From Bacillus sp. UNC41MFS5 (GTDB lineage: Bacteria; Bacillota; Bacilli; Bacillales_B; DSM-18226), in assembly GCF_000686805.1 (NCBI RefSeq), contig NZ_JMLP01000016.1:1-64000 (forward strand): DNA of 64,000 bases. The letters run 5' to 3'. The notes under the pieces were generated by a model. The model saw only the letters and a list, made by a program, of their open reading frames with translations, had not been told where the DNA came from and ran no database searches. How positions within the stretch are numbered: position 1 is the first letter of the stretch; every line of letters starts with the position of its first letter. Position numbers and translations under genes: made by a program. This document shows, piece by piece, positions 39,266-47,652 of the stretch.

Positions 39266-40843
39266 ATGGAGAGAAAAGCACGCAGTATTAATAAGAGTCT
39301 ACTATTTATTCTAATCGGCTTAATGATGATATTTGCTCAAGCTTGTTCAACAAAATCAACTTCTTCAAATGATTCAACAAGCAAAAAAGAAGCAACCAAA
39401 CAAGGCGGTACATTAACCGTTGTAAGGCTTTCTGATGCGACAAAACTTGATCCAGCTTTTATTACGGATATTCCTTCAGCGAATATCGTTTATCAAAAAG
39501 TTTATCAGACACTAATTGCGCCAGATAAGGACTTCAAAATTCAGCCACAGCTAGCGAAAGAATGGAATGTCTTAAATGACACAACATGGGAATTTAAATT
39601 ACAAGAAGGCGTTAAATTCCATGATGGAGCACCATTCAATGCTGAAGCTGTTAAAACCACATTTGATCGTATATTAGATCCGAAAACGGAATCACCGCAA
39701 CGCGAGAAGTTCTCAATGATTAAGGAAATAAAAGTTGTGGATGATTATACCGTTCAATTATTACTTGAGTATCCTTATGCTCCACTGCTTTCTATTTTGG
39801 CCAGCCAAGAAGGTAGTATTATTAGTCCAAAAGCACTTAAAGAAAACCCAGAATCTTTATCACAACATCCAGTTGGTACAGGTCCATTCGTGTTTGAATC
39901 ATGGAAGACTGGACAAGAAATTTCATTGAAGAGAAATGAAAACTACTGGGGGAAGAAACCTAATATTGATAGAGTAGTATTCAAAGTCGTTCCTGAAGAT
40001 GCAACCCGCCTAGCGATGATTGAAACAGGTGAGGCACATATTAATGACCAAGTTCCTGTAACTGAGATTGAGCGTATTGAAGCTTCCGATAAAATGGGAC
40101 TCTATCGTACAGAAGGACTAGCTGTTGAATATCTTGGATTTAACACAAAGAAAAAACCGTTTGATGATGTAAGAGTCCGTAAGGCAATCAGCCACGGCAT
40201 TGAAAGAGAAGCCATTATTAAAGGTGTTTATAATAACGTTGGAACTCTTGCTAATGTGGCGATGAGTCCAAAGGTGCTTGGATACAGTGATAAGGTTAAA
40301 GCCTATGATTATGATTTAAATGAAGCAAAGAAATTGTTAAAAGAAGCTGGCTATGAAAAAGGATTAAATGTCACTTTATTAACCAGTGACCGAAAAGAAC
40401 GTATTAACATGGCTGAAGTGATGCAATCACAATTAAAAGGGATTGGAATAAATGTAAAAATCCAGGTGATGGAATATGGTGCGTACATTGACATGATTGA
40501 AAAAGGTGAGCACGATATGGCTATTGGTGGATGGGGAAATGCAACAGGCGACGGAGATTACAACCAGTATAACTTATTCCATTCAGCATCACAGGGAGCT
40601 GCAGGGAACCATTTCTACTATAGTAATCCAGAGGTAGACAAAATGATTGAATCAGCGCGAAAAGAAAGAGATGAGCAAAAACGATTAAAGCTATATGAAG
40701 AAGTAATGCAAAAAGAGATTGACGATGCCGTATATGTTCCAATTCGAAATTATGAACATTTGGCTGCCTATAGTAAAAATGTAAGTGGTTTTTGGTTAAA
40801 TGCTGCTAACTATCTAATGATTGATGATGTGGTAATTAAATAA
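39266..40843 (+). CDS. ABC transporter substrate-binding lipoprotein (family 5), paralogue 2
   Basis: A solute-binding lipoprotein of 525 residues with a signal peptide ending FAQAC. The family block LQEGVKFHDGAPFNAEAVKT is present. It is divergent from dppCBDF, so it is the most likely primary binding partner of that importer. By eye about half or more of its residues match paralogue 1 at 27858. The frame is open from 39167, but AGGGGAG lies 9 bases before the ATG at 39266, and that start gives a normal lipoprotein signal. Two CodA-like amidohydrolases follow. Confidence 0.88.
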   Translation: MERKARSINKSLLFILIGLMMIFAQACSTKSTSSNDSTSKKEATKQGGTLTVVRLSDATKLDPAFITDIPSANIVYQKVYQTLIAPDKDFKIQPQLAKEWNVLNDTTWEFKLQEGVKFHDGAPFNAEAVKTTFDRILDPKTESPQREKFSMIKEIKVVDDYTVQLLLEYPYAPLLSILASQEGSIISPKALKENPESLSQHPVGTGPFVFESWKTGQEISLKRNENYWGKKPNIDRVVFKVVPEDATRLAMIETGEAHINDQVPVTEIERIEASDKMGLYRTEGLAVEYLGFNTKKKPFDDVRVRKAISHGIEREAIIKGVYNNVGTLANVAMSPKVLGYSDKVKAYDYDLNEAKKLLKEAGYEKGLNVTLLTSDRKERINMAEVMQSQLKGIGINVKIQVMEYGAYIDMIEKGEHDMAIGGWGNATGDGDYNQYNLFHSASQGAAGNHFYYSNPEVDKMIESARKERDEQKRLKLYEEVMQKEIDDAVYVPIRNYEHLAAYSKNVSGFWLNAANYLMIDDVVIK

Positions 40844-40867
40844 GGAACTTTATGAATACTGTTCAAG

Positions 40868-40902
40868 GGGGAAAAGTACTTTTGTTAAAAAGTACTTTTC
40901 CT
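40868..40902 (+). terminator. Hairpin after binding-protein gene 2
   Basis: GGAAAAGTACTTTT pairs perfectly with AAAAGTACTTTTCC around GTTA. It is not followed by a T run, so it is probably an attenuator or 3'-end stabiliser before the two amidohydrolase genes. Confidence 0.55.
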
Positions 40903-40929
40903 AGTTCTATAACTTAGGAGGGAATAGGA

Positions 40930-42168
40930 ATGACAATTTTTTGGTTAACGAATGTCCGCTTAGAAAAAGGTTTCATTTATGAAAAGGATCGAATTGTCGC
41001 AACCGAGACAGAAATTTGCCACTTGAAAATTGAAGGAGATAAAATTACTGAAATTACAAATGAAATTCCAAATACAATTGCTAATCAGCACGATGCTCAT
41101 GGTCAGCTACTACTGCCATCCTTAAGAGATATGCATATTCATATCGATAAAACCTATTATGGTGGACCATGGAAAGCATGTACACCTATCACAAAAGGCA
41201 TTTTTACTAGATTAGAAGAAGAAAAAGAATTATTGCCCAAGCTCCTGCCGACAGCCCAGGAGCGCGCAGAGAAAATGATTGAATTATTGATTAAAAACGG
41301 GCACACCCATATTCGCACTCATTGTAATGTTGACCCCGTGATTGGACTTAAAAATCTTGAGGTAACCGTCAATGCCTTGAAAAAATATGAGGATGTTCTT
41401 ACCTATGAAATTGTTGCCTTTCCACAGCATGGTTTATTGAAAAGTGACTCAGTTCAGCTCATTCGTGATGCGATGAAGAATGGTGCGACATTAGTTGGAG
41501 GTGTCGACCCTGCGACTGTGGATCGGAACATTGAAAAATCCTTAAACACTATTTTTGATATTGCGGTTGAAAACAATAAGGGTGTAGATATTCATTTACA
41601 TGATCCGAATACATTAGGGGCATTTACATTTGAACGCATGGCTTATTATACGAAGGAATCTGGACTTAAAGGTAAAGCAACGATAAGTCATGGGATTGCA
41701 TTAGGTGACCTGGATGGTGTGGAGCTTAATGAAATCACTGCAATTCTAAAAGAGCAAGAGATGGATGTTACCACCACTGTTCCTATAAATCGGGCGACAA
41801 TTCCGATACCAACTCTTGATAAATTAGGAATTCGAGTATCTGTTGGACATGACAGTATTACAGACCATTGGTCTCCCTTTGGAACTGGAAACACGATTCA
41901 AAAGCTCGGGGTTCTTGCTGAAAGATTCCGCCTGAGTGACGAATATTCTTTAACCACTGCTCTTAAGTACGGAACAGGCGGTGTAACACCACTGAATGAA
42001 AAAGGTGAGCGTGTCTGGCCAAAGGTTGGTGATGACGCAACGATGATGCTGGTAAATGCAACTTGTTCAGCAGAAGCAGTCGCAAGAAGAGCAACGGTAG
42101 AAGCATTGTTTTTCAAAGGGAAAAAGGTTGAGAGTAAACTTGAAGATACAGACCTAGTGCGTGTTTAA
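40930..42168 (+). CDS. CodA-like metal-dependent amidohydrolase/deaminase, paralogue 2
   Basis: A 412-residue amidohydrolase closely similar to the proteins at 29502 and 42190. Metal and active-site positions are kept: MHIHIDK (HxH), AFPQHG, IHLHD with Asp at the CodA Glu217 place, ISHGIALG and VGHDSITDHW. A C-terminal EKGERVWPKVGDDATMMLV block is shared by the trio. The start has GGAGGG upstream. It follows binding-protein gene 2, repeating the binding protein-amidohydrolase order seen at 27858-30725. The substrate is unknown; a ring amine or cyclic ureide is likely. Confidence 0.82.
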   Translation: MTIFWLTNVRLEKGFIYEKDRIVATETEICHLKIEGDKITEITNEIPNTIANQHDAHGQLLLPSLRDMHIHIDKTYYGGPWKACTPITKGIFTRLEEEKELLPKLLPTAQERAEKMIELLIKNGHTHIRTHCNVDPVIGLKNLEVTVNALKKYEDVLTYEIVAFPQHGLLKSDSVQLIRDAMKNGATLVGGVDPATVDRNIEKSLNTIFDIAVENNKGVDIHLHDPNTLGAFTFERMAYYTKESGLKGKATISHGIALGDLDGVELNEITAILKEQEMDVTTTVPINRATIPIPTLDKLGIRVSVGHDSITDHWSPFGTGNTIQKLGVLAERFRLSDEYSLTTALKYGTGGVTPLNEKGERVWPKVGDDATMMLVNATCSAEAVARRATVEALFFKGKKVESKLEDTDLVRV

Positions 42169-42189
42169 ACTTATAAAGGAGGAGAAAAA

Positions 42190-43410
42190 ATGACTACCTC
42201 ATATTGGTTGACGAATGTTCGGTTAGAGACAGGCTATATACAGGATGAAAAAGGAGTTTATGAAACAAAGACAGAACTTTTCCATTTGAAAATTCAGGAT
42301 GGGGAAATTGTTGAAAAACAACAGCAGAGTTTCAGCATTCCATCTGGTGAGAATACTGTTGACGGTAAATGTCGTTTGGCAATACCTGCTTTCAAAGAAA
42401 TGCACAACCATTTGGATAAAACCTATCTTTCACTTGATTGGAAGTCTCCGATCCCTGCAAAAAACTTGAAAGACCGATTACGTATGGAGGCTATGGAGCT
42501 GGAGGAATTAGCGCCAACAACCAAACAGCGTGCTAGTGCCATGATTGACTTACTGCTTTCACGTGGGTCGACACACATTCGGACACATGTAAATATTGAC
42601 CCTTATATTGGTTTGAAAAATTTAGAAGGTATAAAAACAGCGTTGGAGGATTACTCGGATAAGCTAACCTACGAAATTGTTGCCTTCCCGCAGCATGGCT
42701 TATTAACAGAAAATGTTATTCCGCTCATGAAAGAGGCAATGAGATCAGGTGCCCAATTAGTTGGTGGGTTAGACCCAGCTGGAATTGATCGTAATATCGA
42801 AAAATCACTTTATGAGGTGATGAATCTAGCGACAGAATTTGATGCAGATATTGATATCCATTTACATGACAGAGGGAATGTTGGCTTTTATACAGTAGAT
42901 AAATTGGCAGAAATGGTAGATGCAGCGAAATGGCACAATCGCGTGGCTGTAAGCCATGCATTTAGTCTAGGAGAAGTGGCAGTTCCACAACAGGAAGAAA
43001 TCGCAGCAAAAATGAGCAAGTTAGGAATGTCGATTATGTCTACGATTCCAATTACAAGTACTTTGCCGCCAATTGAGTTATTCGATCAAAATGGAGTTAA
43101 TGTTTATTTAGGATGTGATGGTTTTTATGACTCTTGGGGGCCATATGGTACAGGAGATGTTCTAGAAAAGGTAACTCGATATAGTGAATTGTACCGGAAA
43201 AGTGATGAACGTTCATTAGCTCAGACACTAAAGTATGCTACTGGGGGAACTACTCCATTAACGAAAGACGGTGAAGTAGCCTGGCCGCTGGTAGGTGATA
43301 AAGCAAATCTTGTTCTTGTAAATGCCTCATGTTCTGCTGAAGCCGTTGCAAGAACACCCGAGCGCGAAGCAGTTATTTTTAATGGAAAAGTTGTATTTGG
43401 AAAACTGTAA
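42190..43410 (+). CDS. CodA-like metal-dependent amidohydrolase/deaminase, paralogue 3
   Basis: A 406-residue paralogue lying 21 bases after the previous gene, with GGAGGAG before its ATG. It keeps MHNHLDK, AFPQHG, IHLHDRGN, VSHAFSLG and LGCDGFYDSWGP. The order of ligands is as in the other two, but the loop after the metal Asp and the region after HLHD differ, so the three may handle different but related compounds. It is the last gene of the binding-protein-2 operon and ends in a strong terminator, which closes the ureide region. Confidence 0.82.
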   Translation: MTTSYWLTNVRLETGYIQDEKGVYETKTELFHLKIQDGEIVEKQQQSFSIPSGENTVDGKCRLAIPAFKEMHNHLDKTYLSLDWKSPIPAKNLKDRLRMEAMELEELAPTTKQRASAMIDLLLSRGSTHIRTHVNIDPYIGLKNLEGIKTALEDYSDKLTYEIVAFPQHGLLTENVIPLMKEAMRSGAQLVGGLDPAGIDRNIEKSLYEVMNLATEFDADIDIHLHDRGNVGFYTVDKLAEMVDAAKWHNRVAVSHAFSLGEVAVPQQEEIAAKMSKLGMSIMSTIPITSTLPPIELFDQNGVNVYLGCDGFYDSWGPYGTGDVLEKVTRYSELYRKSDERSLAQTLKYATGGTTPLTKDGEVAWPLVGDKANLVLVNASCSAEAVARTPEREAVIFNGKVVFGKL

Positions 43411-43446
43411 ACATTGTTTTTAAGAACTTAATATTTTTTGAAGAGA

Positions 43447-43489
43447 AAAAAACAGTGCAATTCGCAATGAATTAGCACTGTTTTTTTTA
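43447..43489 (+). terminator. Terminator closing the amidohydrolase operon
   Basis: AAAACAGTGC pairs with GCACTGTTTT across a 16-base loop, followed by more T. Confidence 0.75.
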
Positions 43490-43594
43490 TAAAATATATT
43501 ATTGTTGAACTAAATGGGCTAATAAAATGGCCAACTGATTCACTTCTATTCTATCCTCTGCTGGGACATAATTCCCTTATTCTTCAATCTTTTA

Positions 43595-44440
43595 CTATCT
43601 AGATTGTGGGTTCACGCTTGTTAGATGAGCATCAAACATATCAATTATTTCTAAGAATCTATCAGCTTCACGGTAAACATGGTCTGCTAATAGCGGATGA
43701 ATGATACTCTTTATTTTACATTGTTCAATTAAATCACGAGCGGTTTTCTTGAAGTCCCGTAGAGAGGAAACCGACACACGATTTTGATCCAGGAATTGAT
43801 CCAAAAGAGGAACGGTTTGTGATTGTGGCTTCATAGAATCTAAGTCTCTTGCTTGATACAGCAATTGATCAAAATCATTACTGAAATCCCGTGCTACATC
43901 AACAAGTTTCCTTTCTGACGGATCAAGGAGATGACCAATAAATTTGGCATGGTCTGCCATAATCCTTAAGAAGAAGACATTTTCTTTAATAATCGCATCT
44001 GGAAGCGATTGTAATTTCCCTTCATTCAATTCAATTAATCGTTTTCTAAAATAATTAGCTTCCCTACTGGTATGATCGACTAATAGAGGGAAATTATTTG
44101 CTCCCGGCATTTTACATGTGAGAATTAATCCTAGTATTTTTCGTTTAAATACAAAAATATTGGCTGCTGCTTGCTGGACTTCTGTATTAAATCTTCTTAT
44201 TTGTTCAGGATCTGTTTGATTGTTAAAGGAATATGCTCTTTGTTCGATGTTTTCAAATAATCGGTAGAATTGATTGGCCTCTTGGATGAGTTGTGTGTCG
44301 TCTGCTCTAAAACCTAATCGAAGAAATAAAGAATGCTCTTTCATTATCCTAGCCCAAAAACGTATTTCGTTTAATGATCGCTCAACAAACAATCCAGATG
44401 TAACACCTGTATCAGGATGTAAGCCTTCACCACTATGCAT
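43595..44440 (-). CDS. DUF2935 family protein
   Basis: A 281-residue protein made of two similar all-helical halves. Each has the metal-binding-like pairs typical of DUF2935: ARIMKEHSLFLRLGF and LLVDHTSREANYF in the first, RIMADHAKFIGHLLD and LLADHVYREADRF in the second. The repeated E/H spacing suggests a ferritin-like or hemerythrin-like four-helix fold, but function is not established. The ATG follows TAGGAGGGTCGTA. It is a single gene and is common in Bacillus. Confidence 0.8.
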   Translation of the reverse strand: MHSGEGLHPDTGVTSGLFVERSLNEIRFWARIMKEHSLFLRLGFRADDTQLIQEANQFYRLFENIEQRAYSFNNQTDPEQIRRFNTEVQQAAANIFVFKRKILGLILTCKMPGANNFPLLVDHTSREANYFRKRLIELNEGKLQSLPDAIIKENVFFLRIMADHAKFIGHLLDPSERKLVDVARDFSNDFDQLLYQARDLDSMKPQSQTVPLLDQFLDQNRVSVSSLRDFKKTARDLIEQCKIKSIIHPLLADHVYREADRFLEIIDMFDAHLTSVNPQSR

Positions 44441-44768
44441 TACGACCCTCCTAATAAATATACTACGTTCGTACTATACTTATTAACTTATCCATAAAAA
44501 AATACCATCAAAAAATAAAGCTATAAGAGTAAATATATTTTTTCGTATATAAGCTGCGGTAGTACATCAATAAAAAAACATCAACTGCTTACGTTTAGAA
44601 TCATGAGTATAAGCAGCATCAGCCGACCTCCTTGACATCATTTGCCAACTTTAGTACAGTCGTAATGATTTTATCTTTATTCGCTTATTCTAGCTTACGG
44701 AATAATTGAAACCTAATGGGAATTTTTTCGTATAAATATAACAAAGATTAAAAGGAGAGGTATGTGTA
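44441..44768. other. Intergenic region with a possible 12-residue peptide
   Basis: No gene of normal size is present. On the minus strand a perfect AAGGAGGT lies 6 bases before an ATG at 44619 that opens a 12-residue hydrophobic peptide (MLLILMILNVSS) ending at 44581. The strong ribosome site on so short a frame is noted without a functional claim. Confidence 0.35.
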
Positions 44769-45152
44769 ATGTTCCTAGAAGAACTAGAACAAAAGGAGAA
44801 AATTGCATTTCTTGAATTGGCTGGAATGATTGCCAGAATTGATGGCAAATTATCTATATATGAAAATTCCTTACTAAAAAAATATCAAAGGGAAATGGAG
44901 CTGGAGGATTATAAGCTCGAGGGTCTCTCGATAGAAGAAATTTTAACGGAATTTAAAAGTGAACGCTCCAAATATATCGTCTTAACCGAAATCTTTCAGC
45001 TTATTTATTCTGATGGAGTTTTTCACGATCATGAAAGCGAATTTGTCCATATTATAAAGACGCACTTTGGATTCGATGCAAGTGAATTTGGAACTTTCAA
45101 GGATTGGGTTGAGAAAATAAAAGAATTATCGGTAACCAAGCGAGAGCATTAG
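44769..45152 (+). CDS. TerB-like protein
   Basis: A 127-residue helical protein of the TerB (tellurite-resistance/DjlA-like) family. It has the repeated acidic pattern AGMIARIDGKLSIYENSLL and IFQLIYSDGVFHDHESEFVHII. These segments hold the D-G and E positions that bind metal in TerB. The ATG follows AAAGGAGAGG. No other ter gene is near, so a role in tellurite resistance is not supported; a stress or membrane-associated role is possible. Confidence 0.72.
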   Translation: MFLEELEQKEKIAFLELAGMIARIDGKLSIYENSLLKKYQREMELEDYKLEGLSIEEILTEFKSERSKYIVLTEIFQLIYSDGVFHDHESEFVHIIKTHFGFDASEFGTFKDWVEKIKELSVTKREH

Positions 45153-45202
45153 AACATCCTAATTTGAGTATCTGAAGAATATCACATGAGATAAATATAT
45201 AA

Positions 45203-45234
45203 TGGCCCCTGTCCTTATTGGACTAGGGGCCATT
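45203..45234. terminator. Bidirectional terminator
   Basis: ATGGCCCCT pairs with AGGGGCCAT. It lies between the TerB-like gene and the minus-strand zinc-ribbon gene and can end both. Confidence 0.65.
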
Positions 45235-45247
45235 TATACTTTTATTG

Positions 45248-45358
45248 TTATTCCTCTTCCGTATAAGCTTCCGTGGTGGTATCCATGCACTCCCAGCATT
45301 CACTTCGATTCCTTTCATACTTGGATAATTCACTCCCACAAGAGATGCAAAAGTCCAT
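45248..45358 (-). CDS. Small zinc-ribbon-like protein
   Basis: A 36-residue frame with two CxxC knuckles: MDFCISCGSELSKYERNRS, then ECWECM and an acidic tail ending in EEE. Two CxxC pairs spaced by about 14 residues fit a zinc ribbon or rubredoxin-like knuckle. GAAAGGGG lies about 11 bases before the ATG at 45358, and a terminator follows the stop. The plus-strand frame over the same bases has poor composition and no ribosome site. Function unknown. Confidence 0.55.
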   Translation of the reverse strand: MDFCISCGSELSKYERNRSECWECMDTTTEAYTEEE

Positions 45359-45567
45359 CGGAATTGATTCCCCTTTCAAGTGAATTTTTATATATGTTTA
45401 TTTATATTCCAACATAGCTTGTTAGAGAACCATTTACCTGCAAGAAAAACAAATTCCTACAGGAATAGTCTACAGCTGTGATAAACATCTTTTTTATAAA
45501 ACAAGTCTAATCAGGTTTTTTATTTTTTCATATTAATATAGTAATAAATTTCTAGGAGGTGGAGATA

Positions 45568-45846
45568 TTGACACGTAGAAAAAAGAGCCTGCCTCTCTGT
45601 ATTTTTCCAAATTATCGCTGGTGTGGGCCAGGATGCAGCGGGCCGGGAAGACCCATTAATGATGTAGATAACTGCTGCTACCATCATGATCGCTGTTTAG
45701 ACCAAGGGAATTCCCCTTGTTATTGTGACAAACAATTCATGAAATGCCTCAGCACAAAAATGAATCCGCATACGCAAAAAGGTAGAAATGCACGATTAAT
45801 GTACTGGTTCATGAAACTGAGAACAGCCTTCACCTGTTCAAAATAG
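45568..45846 (+). CDS. Phospholipase A2-like small protein (parvovirus VP1-type motif)
   Basis: A 92-residue protein with the PLA2 calcium loop YRWCGPGCSGPG followed by the catalytic block DNCCYHHDRCLDQG, in which HD of CCYHHDRC is the active-site pair. It matches the minimal PLA2 fold known from parvovirus VP1 and some bacterial proteins. It is rich in Cys and basic residues. There is no signal peptide. The TTG at 45568 has GGAGGTGG about 5-7 bases upstream. Lipid hydrolysis is plausible; the biological role, perhaps spore- or defence-linked, is unknown. Confidence 0.78.
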   Translation: MTRRKKSLPLCIFPNYRWCGPGCSGPGRPINDVDNCCYHHDRCLDQGNSPCYCDKQFMKCLSTKMNPHTQKGRNARLMYWFMKLRTAFTCSK

Positions 45847-45934
45847 TTGCTATATTGGTAAAATATCTGCTCACATCTTACTAATCTAAATCTGAAAATC
45901 GTCTGGAATCAATTTGTCCATCCCCTCTGAATTC

Positions 45935-45958
45935 GTTACACTATAAAGTGTAGGTAAC
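45935..45958. promoter_or_regulatory. Imperfect palindrome before fabF
   Basis: GTTACACT and AGTGT-AG-GTAAC flank a four-base ATAA centre, 29 bases before the fabF ATG. It does not look like the known FapR box. It may be an operator or overlap the -10 region. Confidence 0.35.
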
Positions 45959-45986
45959 TTATAACTGGGTGGGAGAGAGCATTATT

Positions 45987-47228
45987 ATGAGTAAGAGAGT
46001 AGTGATTACAGGTATTGGAGCAGTCACTCCTTTGGGGAATGATGCTCAAACAACATGGGAAAACATTAAAAATGGTGTATCGGGGATTGGCCCAGCCACT
46101 ATCTTTGATGTAGAAAAGGTTGATATCAAAATTGCAGCCGAAGTAAAAGGCTTTGCACCAGAAGAGTTTATGGATAAAAGAGAAGCAAGAAGGATGGGGC
46201 GTTATAGCCAGTTTGCTGTGGCAGCAAGTCAAATGGCTGTAAAGGATTCGGGGATCCAGATCGGAGAAGACATTCCAGCAGAACGGGTCGGTGTCTGGAT
46301 TGGTTCAGGAATTGGCGGACTAGGTGAATTCGAGGAACAACATAGGAAGTTTATTGAAAAAGGACAAAGAAGGGTCAACCCGTTTACGATTCCGATGTTT
46401 ATCCCAGACATGGCAGCTGGACAAGTTTCGATTGCGCTGGGTGCTAAAGGAATCAACAATTGTTCGGTAACTGCATGTGCATCCGGTGCCAACTCCATCG
46501 GTGATGCATTCCGCGTCATTCAAAAAGGGGATGTGGAGATGATGATTGCGGGTGGAACAGAAGCGACGATTACCGAAATGACCGTAGCTGGATTTTCGAA
46601 TATGACCGCTCTTTCTAAAAATCCTGATCCGAACACAGCAAGCCGGCCTTTTGATAAGAATCGCGATGGTTTTGTGATTGGGGAAGGGGCAGGAATTGTG
46701 GTCCTAGAAGAACTAGAACACGCAATTGCCCGTGGTGCTAAGATTTATGGAGAATTGATCGGCTATGGTGCGACCGGTGATGCCCATCATATTACCACGC
46801 CTGCACCAGACGGAGAAGGGGCTGGCAGGGCAATGAAATTAGCATTAGACGATGCGGATATTTCCCCTGAACAAGTCGACTATATCAATGCACATGGGAC
46901 ATCCACCAATTATAATGATTTGTATGAAACGTTAGCCATTAAAGAAGTTTTCAAAGAACATGCTTATCATTTATCGGTTAGTTCCACTAAATCAATGACT
47001 GGTCACTTATTGGGTGCCACCGGCGCAATTGAAGCGATATTCTCTGTTTTAGCCATTAATGAAGGAATCATTCCGCCAACCATCAACTATGAAACTCCAG
47101 ATGAACAACTTGATTTAGATTATGTTCCAAATGAGGCAAAGAAGAAAGATGTTCAAGTCGTTTTATCCAACTCATTAGGATTCGGCGGACATAATGCCAC
47201 ATTAATTTTTAAAAAGTTTACCGAGTAG
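45987..47228 (+). CDS. fabF: 3-oxoacyl-[acyl-carrier-protein] synthase II
   Basis: This is the condensing enzyme of fatty-acid elongation. It joins malonyl-ACP to a growing acyl-ACP. The ATG at 45987 gives exactly 413 residues, the usual FabF length. The catalytic triad is C164 (TACASGANS), the His of [11 protein letters not shown] (about 304) and the His of [10 protein letters not shown] (about 340). It starts right after GGGAGAG. It stands alone, without the fabH that precedes fabF in B. subtilis, so it may be an extra copy rather than the main one. Confidence 0.88.
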   Translation: MSKRVVITGIGAVTPLGNDAQTTWENIKNGVSGIGPATIFDVEKVDIKIAAEVKGFAPEEFMDKREARRMGRYSQFAVAASQMAVKDSGIQIGEDIPAERVGVWIGSGIGGLGEFEEQHRKFIEKGQRRVNPFTIPMFIPDMAAGQVSIALGAKGINNCSVTACASGANSIGDAFRVIQKGDVEMMIAGGTEATITEMTVAGFSNMTALSKNPDPNTASRPFDKNRDGFVIGEGAGIVVLEELEHAIARGAKIYGELIGYGATGDAHHITTPAPDGEGAGRAMKLALDDADISPEQVDYINAHGTSTNYNDLYETLAIKEVFKEHAYHLSVSSTKSMTGHLLGATGAIEAIFSVLAINEGIIPPTINYETPDEQLDLDYVPNEAKKKDVQVVLSNSLGFGGHNATLIFKKFTE

Positions 47229-47244
47229 CGATAGCATATAGTTA

Positions 47245-47283
47245 AAAAAGGTGTCTAAAGATTATTTAGATACCTTTTTTTCA
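47245..47283 (+). terminator. Terminator of fabF
   Basis: AAAAGGTGTCTAAA pairs with the TTTAGATACCTTTT side, followed by T. Confidence 0.7.
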
Positions 47284-47316
47284 CGCAACTGGACTTATTT
47301 CGACAAAAATAAAACT

Positions 47317-47337
47317 AACCAAACGTTTGATTAGATA
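47317..47337. promoter_or_regulatory. Operator-like element, copy 1
   Basis: AACCAAACGTTTGATTAG holds the dyad CAAACGTTTG, typical in size for a TetR-family operator. An identical copy lies 180 bases downstream. Confidence 0.45.
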
Positions 47338-47496
47338 ACCATGAGGCCATGCCAATAAAGGGTTTCAGCCTTTTATTGTGAAACAAATTTTGTCGACACT
47401 TTATATTTTTTCACTATTAAAGTTAAAAACTAGTCGATATTAAGATTTCCTTCGGGAATTAATCACGCTTCGACAGATTCCCCCAGCATACCTTAT

Positions 47497-47517
47497 TAAC
47501 CAAACGTTTGATTAGAT
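47497..47517. promoter_or_regulatory. Operator-like element, copy 2
   Basis: The second exact copy of AACCAAACGTTTGATTAG, preceded at 47469 by TTCGACA as in copy 1. No gene start lies nearby. Confidence 0.45.
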
Positions 47518-47593
47518 ACATGATAAATCCTTTGATTAAAAGGACTTTTTCCCGGGAAATGGAGAAAAGAATGTCGAACTTACTTCGACATAA

Positions 47594-47618
47594 ACAAACC
47601 GGCTATCGCTAGCCGGTC
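47594..47618 (-). terminator. Terminator of rlmN
   Basis: ACCGGCTA pairs with TAGCCGGT around TCGC. On the minus strand it is followed by TTGTTTA. Confidence 0.65.
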
Positions 47619-47652
47619 CGCTTATTTTAAAGGTATTTTAGAATTATTTGGA

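Larger units (their letters stand above)
47229..47652. other. Convergent intergenic region with repeated operator-like motifs
   Basis: About 420 bases lie between two genes that both end here, so no promoter is expected. Yet it holds two copies of an AACCAAACGTTTGATTAG element (from 47317 and 47497), several TTCGACA/TGTCGA words (47299, 47391, 47469, 47571, 47584) and hairpins near 47353-47378. No open frame with a ribosome site was found. Confidence 0.5.

Noticed and set aside
45202..45417. 71-residue plus-strand frame after the TerB-like gene
   Set aside because: Begins inside a terminator hairpin and has no ribosome site; the minus strand holds a better small zinc-ribbon frame.
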